From assembly GCF_009730915.1 (NCBI RefSeq), contig NC_052488.1, positions 20,206,305 to 20,270,304 of the forward strand: a stretch of 64,000 nt of DNA. The letters run 5' to 3'. Positions 57,835 to 64,000 of the stretch are shown one piece after another. Both the position numbers and the translations under genes were made by a program. Position 1 is the first letter of the stretch. Every line of letters starts with the position of its first letter. Origin of the DNA: Dioscorea cayenensis subsp. rotundata (taxonomy: Eukaryota; Streptophyta; Magnoliopsida; Dioscoreales; Dioscoreaceae). The notes beneath the pieces are model-generated. The model worked only from the letters and a program-made list of their open reading frames with translations, searched no databases and had not been told where the DNA came from.

Positions 57835-58395
57835 TGCTTGTCTTCATATTACTGCATCATATTGACATTCAGATTGCTGCAAAATAATTTACGGGTGTTC
57901 ACATACATAATTTCATATTATTGCATCATGTTGCCATTCAGATTGCTGCAAATTATTTACAGGTGTTCACACTTCACATACACAAATTTTGTTAGCATTC
58001 AGATTGCTGCAAATTATTTACAGGCGTTAACACACAATTTCATATTGATGCATCATGTTTCCATTCAGATTGCTGCAAATTATTTACAGGTGTTCACATA
58101 CACAATTTCTGTTGGCATTCAGATTGCTGCAAATTATTTACATGTATTCACATACACAATTTCATATTGCTGCACCATGTTTCCATTCAGATTACTGCAA
58201 ATTATTTACAAGTGCTCACATACACAATTTCTGTTGGCATTCAAATTGTTACAAATTATATAGATCTTCACATACAAAATTTCATATTGCTGCATCATGT
58301 TGCCATTCAGATTGCTGCAACTATTTACAGGTGTTCACATACACAATTTCATATTGCTGCATTATGTTGGCATTCAGATTTCAAGCATATTTTTA
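57835..58395. repeat. Minisatellite with alternating unit lengths inside MULE
   Basis: About nine copies of a unit with the core CATTCAGATTGCTGCAAATT, ATTTACAGGTGTTCACATAC and ACAATTTC. Long units (about 67 bases, carrying ATATTGCTGCATCATGTT) and short ones (about 52 bases, with TGTTGG instead) alternate over most of the array. The 144-codon frame over it arises from the repeat, not from a protein family. Confidence 0.9.
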
Positions 58396-59091
58396 AACAA
58401 TTTATTTTATAAATATTTATGTGCTTCTTTACAAATTCAACATTAATATGAAATCTTTATTAAAATGACAAACCTTATTACAATACTATACAATCAATAA
58501 AACCCTACAATATCAAAATGAAACCCTATTCTAAAAATAACCTTCATCAACAGATGAACACTTGTTACAACATTCACATAGAACTGAAAATATCTTGGAT
58601 GCTGATGTAGACAAAGGAAGATAGATAGACAGAGAGATGGAGGAGGCTTATGAAATCAAAAAAAGATAATCCTCTAGGCGTTGCAGTGGTTATGTCTTTC
58701 GGTCTGAACATCAAAGAAGAAGAAAGACAAGAAGAAAAATGAGGAGAATAAGGAGCAGAAAACCAAGGGATGGACAGTGAGAAGGGAGGGCAGGCCAAGA
58801 AGACAAGGGAGAGAGACGGTTGGATGGCAGAATGCTGAGTTGGCACAAAATTGGGCTTATGTGTCAAAAAACCGTTGACGAGGTTACAACATCCTAGTTG
58901 GCGCTTCCACACTAGCAAATGAGCTGTCAAAATGCATGCCACGTGGCTATTCCGACGGCCACGTCAACAATTCATCATCAGAAATGGACGGGTACCCGCT
59001 CGTTGAAACAAAATTAAAGTTTTGTATCCAAAAAGATAAAAATTGAAGTGTAGTGCCTATTTTGATATTTGACCATAGTTGGTACCCTCTT

Positions 59092-60660
59092 GTATTTTCA
59101 CCGGTGGCTTTTGGCTATTCTTATGTTTGAATTTTTTTTATTCATAAATATTTATTTTACTAAAAAATAATTTTATGATTAATTATTTTTTGCTTTTGTA
59201 AAGGTGCTTAATGCCCAAAATATTACTCAATTTTATAAATGCAAATAATATTTTCATAGTAACTTGTATAAATACAAGAGTGAATAATTTATTTACAAAA
59301 ATATTTACATCATTTTGGGAAAAATTCCAAGACAAATTAAACTGTAAAGAAGAGTATCAATTTTTTTCCTTCACACTAATCTATGTTTTACTTAACAAAA
59401 GATTTTTTAAAAATATTGCATTCTAGGATAAGAGAGTGATTATGAGATTAAGAATATCTACTGCAATTATTAAGTTGAAGAGAAAATTTTTATTTGTAAA
59501 GATCCAATAAAATTTTAATATTTTTAAAATTTAAAATTTATATTTCTAAAAAGTAATTGTGAAGTACTATCTGTTATTGTTTGACAGATGAATACTTGCT
59601 ATGTTAGTGTGTGTGTTTTTCATAAAAATATAACAACACCATATAAAATTACGGGCATGCATATTAAGACAACAATAAATCATTTATGAACTTTCACTTG
59701 AGTGATATAAAAATTGAATTATAAATCTGCTCTTCTTGTAAAAGACGCTTGGTGCCACTATTTTTCAGCTCATTATGAATTTAGATAATGTAAATTATTG
59801 AAACCAAACTTTATATAACATTGCGGTGCAGTAAATACTGTTGGACTAATAGCACTTAAGTTATGTTTTAAATGTTTAAATATGGGCATCATTTTTCTTT
59901 TTCACACAAAAAAAAATTATAATAATAAAGTGGACATCGATAAGATTTTTGATGCTCTTCCTTTGAGTTGGAAGGGAGGATGAAATACTACTGCCTCACT
60001 ACCAATGGTGAGCATAAACTATGTTAATTGAATATAATATAATGTAATATATATAGATATGTATTATATTGAAATTATATATAATTAACCTCATCAATCA
60101 ATGTTACCTCCTTGCAAGATGTCTTAGGCTGCTTCTAGAAAGGCATGGGCAATAGCTTTGATGAGGCCTAGGCTCCTAGCCATGATATTGATATGGAATA
60201 ACTAACAATATGCATTCATGCTTTTGGTTTTTGGTTCATTTCCGTCTTATTATCATCATTCATATGCCAACTTTTAGTTGAACTAGTTCAATCAAGGACA
60301 GTGTGTGGTATATTCTATCATTAATATTTGTACCTTTTATTTTTAATATACTACTACATTTTTCAATACTATTTTAAAAAATATAAAACTATGTTGAAAG
60401 AAAAAAAAAGATATAATTAAATTATAATGAGAAATTAATAAAATTTTGATGCGTTTTAAACAAGGGTAATTTTAAAAAATTGATATAATTTTGTATAAAT
60501 TTGTATAAATTTAAGACAATAACTAAAATTTAAATGATTTTTTTAATTAATGTAAATCGGTTAAAATAAACAAGTAAAAAGGATCCGAGGAATTAATTTC
60601 CTTTGAGTTACTTTTGAAGCTCTTAATCAAAATGTTACTACTAACTCTACCTCCTCATAT
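59092..60660. other. Intergenic AT-rich region
   Basis: No ORF or RNA gene recognised. A short GC-richer patch at 60118-60185 has the hairpin-like AGGCCTAGGCTCCTAGCC but no coding signal that I can name. Confidence 0.55.
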
Positions 60661-61078
60661 ATTCATATATATATATATATATATATATATAGGTTGTATC
60701 ATCTACAGATGTACTCAGATTTAAAATCTAGGCAAGTTAAGTCTCAACCGTTAGATCGTCAACCAACGGTCTGAATGTTTCTGATGCACAGTATTGTTGT
60801 GTGATATTGTGCTTATGAACAGTAGTACATTAAACAATGGGATGTATAGTATTTTGATTTGAAACCATTTTCAATCAATTTCAGCACAGAAATTCAACTA
60901 ATCATAACTATCCAAATCTATTCATACTAGTATTTATAGTAACTAAACTAAAAAAACAAAAACATCCTAAATCAACTCTTTATGTCGGTCTCTCTTTAAT
61001 GTTCACTATGCTTAACTACGGAAGTTCATAGAACTTCCATAGTTGATCTTTTCTAATATATATATATATATATATATT
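60661..61078. mobile_element. MITE-like unit bounded by TA tracts
   Basis: A roughly 360-base unit lies between an (AT)n tract (60661-60692) and another (61053-61078). It contains CAACCGTTAGATC and CCAACGGTCTGAATG, and near its right end a hairpin AACTACGGAAGTTC-ATA-GAACTTCCATAGTT followed by TTTTCTAA. This looks like the TA-flanked nonautonomous elements known in plants, or a Helitron-type 3' end (hairpin plus CTRR). Its left end lacks a defining TC start. Confidence 0.5.
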
Positions 61079-61695
61079 GAGGAGACAATGGCAAGCTTCA
61101 TCCTATCAATTACACGCAAAATTCATTTATTTAAAACGCAAAATTCATGCGACTAACAATCTTAGCATGTGTTCTTTGTCTTTAATTTTTGAAATGACAA
61201 AAAAAAAAAAAAGTATAATAAAGAATTTTTATTGTGAGGTTGAATTTTTTTTTTTAATGTTTTACAAAGAATGAAGCATTAATTTCTTAAGGTTGTGAGT
61301 TAATGTGATTGTGGCAATATTGAATCAGTGTTGAAATCTTTTGTCTTGGAATTGCCGACTTATCTTATTAAAAGTGTTAATGCACACAAAGATGAATGCA
61401 ATAAATGAGTTTGTCCTGTTCAAGTGTTTCATTATTGTTCATTCAATGCATCTCGCATATGGAGCTGCTTATGGAGTACCTATTTAGGAAATAAAGGGGG
61501 AACATTTATTTTAGAATAGTTGAAATAACTCAAATTAATTCTTGAGGCTTTGATTGAAGTTGTAAATTTTTTATTACTGATTTATTATAAAATATCATAG
61601 AAAATTCAATTTATATTTAATTCCAGCTGATTTTAAAATTATTATATTCCTTAAATATTATTATATGAAAATCGGAAATTAAAGCCTTTCAAATT
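61079..61695. other. Intergenic region upstream of tRNA
   Basis: AT-rich; the frame 61077-61274 has poly-Lys and no recognised domain. Confidence 0.6.
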
Positions 61696-61769
61696 GGCCT
61701 ATTAGCTCAGTTGGTTAGAGCGTCGTGCTAATAACGCGAAGGTCGCAGGTTCGAGACCTGCATGGGCCA
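61696..61769 (+). tRNA. tRNA-Ile (anticodon AAU)
   Basis: A 74-base cloverleaf without intron. Acceptor GGCCTAT pairs with ATGGGCC, with one G-U pair. The D arm is GCTC..GAGC, the anticodon loop CTAATAA (anticodon AAT), and the T arm GCAGG-TTCGAGA-CCTGC; the discriminator base is A. The A-box TAGCTCAGTTGG and B-box GGTTCGAGACC are intact. A T run follows at 61776-61783 as the pol III terminator. It is a nuclear gene (no CCA encoded). Confidence 0.97.
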
Positions 61770-61789
61770 CTGTTATTTTTTTTATGTTA

Positions 61790-62120
61790 TTTTTTTAAAA
61801 AAAATATTATATATATATATATATATTTTAATTACAATTTACCCCACGTCCAAACCCATTATCATGATTTATGACTCCTATACATCAATTTGTTAGAAAA
61901 TTTTGCCACTAATTAAAACTCTTCAAAGTGTTCTTAATTTTTTTTTTTTGACAACTCCTACAAGAAACTTACAGTAAATCATCCATAATTTAACAATGAA
62001 CCCCCAAAATCCTACAAAATCACCTTGCAAATCTAATGCATATCATACTACAACACACAATTGACATGGCTTACCTGAGATGATCAATTCAAGAAGAAGA
62101 TAATCATCGATGTTTCATTT
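61790..62120. other. Spacer between tRNA and PPR gene
   Basis: About 330 bases, AT-rich with a TA tract (61807-61825). It probably includes the 3' UTR of the PPR gene. Nothing else seen. Confidence 0.6.
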
Positions 62121-63725
62121 TTAACTCTTTGTTTGCCGTAGTAAAAATCGAATGAGCTCCGAGTTTTCGCCTTCAATCTGAGCACAACCAGCTTCCTTTG
62201 ACACTCCTCGGTCATCCATCAATTTCCTCACCTTCTCTACTCCATCCCATTCACCCATTGAAGCATATATGTTCGACAGCAACACATAATCCCCACTCGC
62301 GCCTTTTCTCAGCTTGAGAAGCTCTTCATTTGCACACTCTCCTAACTCGACATTTCCATGAATCCTACAAGCTCCAAGCAACGTCCTCCACACGATGGCA
62401 TTCGGTTCAAACTTCATATCCTTCACAAACTCAAATGCTTCTTTTAAATGCCCTGCACGTCCAAGAATGTCCACCATGCATCCATAATGCTTAACATTTG
62501 GTTCGATACCATATTCGGTTCTCATTAGTTTGAAATACTCACGACCGTCTTCAACCATGCCCGCATGACTGCAGGCGACGAGGACACTCACAAAAGTGAT
62601 ATCATTCGGCTTTGTGCTCTTTTTCCTCATCTCCTCAAACAGAGATATAGACTCTTCCGCGTGCCCATGGAAAGCTAAGCCACCAATGATTGAGTTCCAT
62701 GTCGATACATCTTTTTCTCTCATCCCTCTAAAGACCTTGAAGGCTTTGTCAATACTCCCGCACTTGGCATACATGTCAATCAGCACATTTCCAAGGGAGA
62801 TACTCAGATTAGTACTTCTCGGATAAATCTCCAAAATAGACTGATGTATTTTCTCACCAACATCTAAAGCTCCTGAATCGGCGCAAGCAGATAACAAGCT
62901 CAGCATTGTAACCTCATCAGGCCTTTCTCCGGCTTGATGCATTTCCTCAAACACTTTCATTGCTTCCTTGAGTGACCCACATCGAACATACCCTGCAATC
63001 ATCGCATTCCAAGACACGACATCCCTTTGCGGCACTTCATCAAATAGCTCTCTTGCATTCTCCATGTCTCCTTGCTTCACATACCCGGTTATCATCACGT
63101 TCCATGAAACCAAATCCTTGCAAGGCATTTCATCAAATAACTGTCGAGCGACATTCAGTTGGCCTCTCTTTGCATATCCAGCGATCAAAGATGACCATGC
63201 AACTACATCTTTTCTAGCAATATCATCAAAAAGAGAGCTAGCAATTGCAAGATCACCGCAATTTGCATGAAGATTGATAAGGGAATTCTTTGTAAAGATG
63301 TCTGTTTCAAAACCAAACTTAACTATTTTTGCATGGAACTGGGAACCCAGAAAAGGAGATGAGAGCTTCGTAGAAGCTCGTAGTAGGAAGGGAAAGGTGA
63401 GCTTGTTGGGTCGAGCAAAGGATCGTTCCATGCGGGCGAAGAGGGAAATAGCATCGAGCGGAGTCATGGTGTGAGCAGCACCGCGAATGACGGTGTTCCA
63501 GATGAAGAGATCTGGATCAGGAATTCGATCGAACAGTTGAAGAGCATAGTGCATGGCGCCAGGAAGGGAGATGGCGGAGCAGAAGATGAGCTCGCGCAAG
63601 GCGGAGGGGTCGGAGAGGAAGCCACGGACGACCATAAGACCATGGATTTGCTTGAGCGAACGAAGGCTCCAGCACCAGTGCCATATCCCCGTCCGGTGTC
63701 GCTTGTTGCCCGACTTCCTGATCAT
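62121..63725 (-). CDS. Pentatricopeptide repeat protein (At5g15300-like, E subclass)
   Basis: Intronless gene of 534 residues, ATG at 63725. It belongs to the PLS/E group of organelle-targeted PPR proteins that bind specific RNA for editing, splicing or processing. The start SLRSLKQIHGLMVVRGFLSD is typical. The repeats include DLFIWNTVIRG, DVVAWSSLIAGYAKRGQLN, DLVSWNVMITGYVKQGDMEN, DVVSWNAMIAGYVRCGSLKE, LIDMYAKCGSIDKAFKVF and DVSTWNSIIGG. The E motif follows: AIVWRTLLGACRIHGNVELG, then GDYVLLSNIYASMGEWDGV. It ends shortly after E, without a DYW domain. Order and length match the Arabidopsis protein At5g15300 (about 548 residues). The RNA target is unknown. The frame is intact. Confidence 0.95.
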   Translation of the reverse strand: MIRKSGNKRHRTGIWHWCWSLRSLKQIHGLMVVRGFLSDPSALRELIFCSAISLPGAMHYALQLFDRIPDPDLFIWNTVIRGAAHTMTPLDAISLFARMERSFARPNKLTFPFLLRASTKLSSPFLGSQFHAKIVKFGFETDIFTKNSLINLHANCGDLAIASSLFDDIARKDVVAWSSLIAGYAKRGQLNVARQLFDEMPCKDLVSWNVMITGYVKQGDMENARELFDEVPQRDVVSWNAMIAGYVRCGSLKEAMKVFEEMHQAGERPDEVTMLSLLSACADSGALDVGEKIHQSILEIYPRSTNLSISLGNVLIDMYAKCGSIDKAFKVFRGMREKDVSTWNSIIGGLAFHGHAEESISLFEEMRKKSTKPNDITFVSVLVACSHAGMVEDGREYFKLMRTEYGIEPNVKHYGCMVDILGRAGHLKEAFEFVKDMKFEPNAIVWRTLLGACRIHGNVELGECANEELLKLRKGASGDYVLLSNIYASMGEWDGVEKVRKLMDDRGVSKEAGCAQIEGENSELIRFLLRQTKS

Positions 63726-63844
63726 CTCTTGTGCCGCGCCGTCTCGGAGCGTGAACCTTCCCGCCTAAATACAAATACTAAAATTTTTATTTTAGTCCCC
63801 AAAATTTTTGAAATTTTTTTTAAACCATTGAACATAATTCATAT

Positions 63845-63883
<39 letters not shown>

Positions 63884-64000
63884 TTTTTGCATATACCTAA
63901 AGAAAGAATCTTGATGCAAGGCCAAGAAAAATTATACTTTTCATTCATGGTATGTACTAAACTACCTTCCTCTCATCTTCGATATGCTTTCCCAAGATGA
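63726..64000 (-). other. PPR gene upstream region
   Basis: 5' flank with a TA tract (63849-63873) and a T run. No other gene start seen before the window ends. Confidence 0.5.

Larger units (their letters stand above)
54063..59091 (+). mobile_element. Mutator-like element (MULE), inactive
   Basis: Terminal inverted repeats about 420 bp long: left 54063-54480, right 58670-59091. Examples are GAGAGTACC / GAGGGTACC at the ends, CAAATATCAAAAT, TTTGACAGCTCATTTG and GTGTGGAAGCGCCAA on both arms. The interior has transposase remnants with the MULE N-terminal domain and a SWIM zinc finger. No matching 9-bp target duplication could be identified. Subterminal tandem repeats occur inside both arms. The element is dead as transposase source, but its TIRs are fairly well preserved. 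Confidence 0.85.

Noticed and set aside
57835-58395. CRISPR-like array of repeats and spacers
   Set aside because: Units are tandem with diverged sequence throughout, no unique spacers, and the genome is a plant nuclear one.
57829-58412. Frames of 144, 113 and 81 codons with a repeated peptide
   Set aside because: Produced by the minisatellite; each frame gives a repeat, with no codon-position bias or family match.
59937-60010. Possible Copia gag remnant (IFDALPLSW)
   Set aside because: Only a few residues fit and the surrounding DNA is non-coding; chance similarity cannot be excluded.

Overview
The window is nuclear DNA of a flowering plant. It is AT-rich, its genes have short GT-AG introns, and gene islands are separated by nested transposable elements. 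Species is not fixed by the sequence. The gene set is angiosperm-wide (alpha-expansin, PTB-type RNA-binding protein, KH-domain protein, ACHT thioredoxin, a PPR protein, MIR169). A lilioid monocot such as a yam is only a weak guess. A run of 1000 N (5593-6592) is a scaffold gap.

Layout. 1-5592: endogenous pararetrovirus (Caulimoviridae-like) remnants in head-to-head inverted arrangement. A minus unit (ORF open to the window edge, leader, tRNA-Met-type primer site, promoter) faces a plus unit (257-codon ORF, decayed ORF, duplicated promoter, leader) that runs into the gap. 6593-8420: unclassified repeat and a LINE reverse-transcriptase fragment. 8832-10330: soluble inorganic pyrophosphatase (minus). 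11807-12828: alpha-expansin (minus). 18480-21460: RING-type E3-like gene (minus). 22173-26400: polypyrimidine-tract-binding protein, 10 coding exons (minus). 27016-33470: PIF/Harbinger transposon with TTA target duplication, decayed transposase and MYB-like ORF, and a 1075-bp solo LTR nested inside. 33819-34573: a 5S rRNA pseudogene split by an insertion. 35265-38855: four-KH-domain RNA-binding protein (plus). 42393-42735: a MIR169 gene with a clear TATA box and a 47-codon ORF just before the hairpin. 43219-43380: small two-helix membrane protein (minus). 44669-50090: terminal-inverted-repeat element carrying two LTR insertions, one a 2615-bp solo LTR with perfect 5-bp duplication. 51326-52270: ACHT-type thioredoxin (minus). 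52830-53260: foldback MITE. 54063-59091: Mutator-like element with about 420-bp inverted repeats, a transposase that lost its catalytic core, and a minisatellite. 60661-61078: MITE-like unit between TA tracts. 61696-61769: tRNA-Ile(AAU). 62121-63725: PPR protein (minus).

The genes are independent housekeeping or developmental loci and no operon-like or clustered pathway is visible. Several have RNA-level roles: splicing regulation (PTB), KH-domain RNA binding, a microRNA expected to silence NF-YA transcripts, and organellar RNA processing (PPR). Everything else of interest is in the mobile fraction, where nesting gives a relative order of insertions. Exon boundaries were placed by hand from GT-AG sites and protein-family continuity. 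For every multi-exon gene except the pyrophosphatase the exon lengths sum to a multiple of three. The pyrophosphatase is off by one base in a homopolymer.
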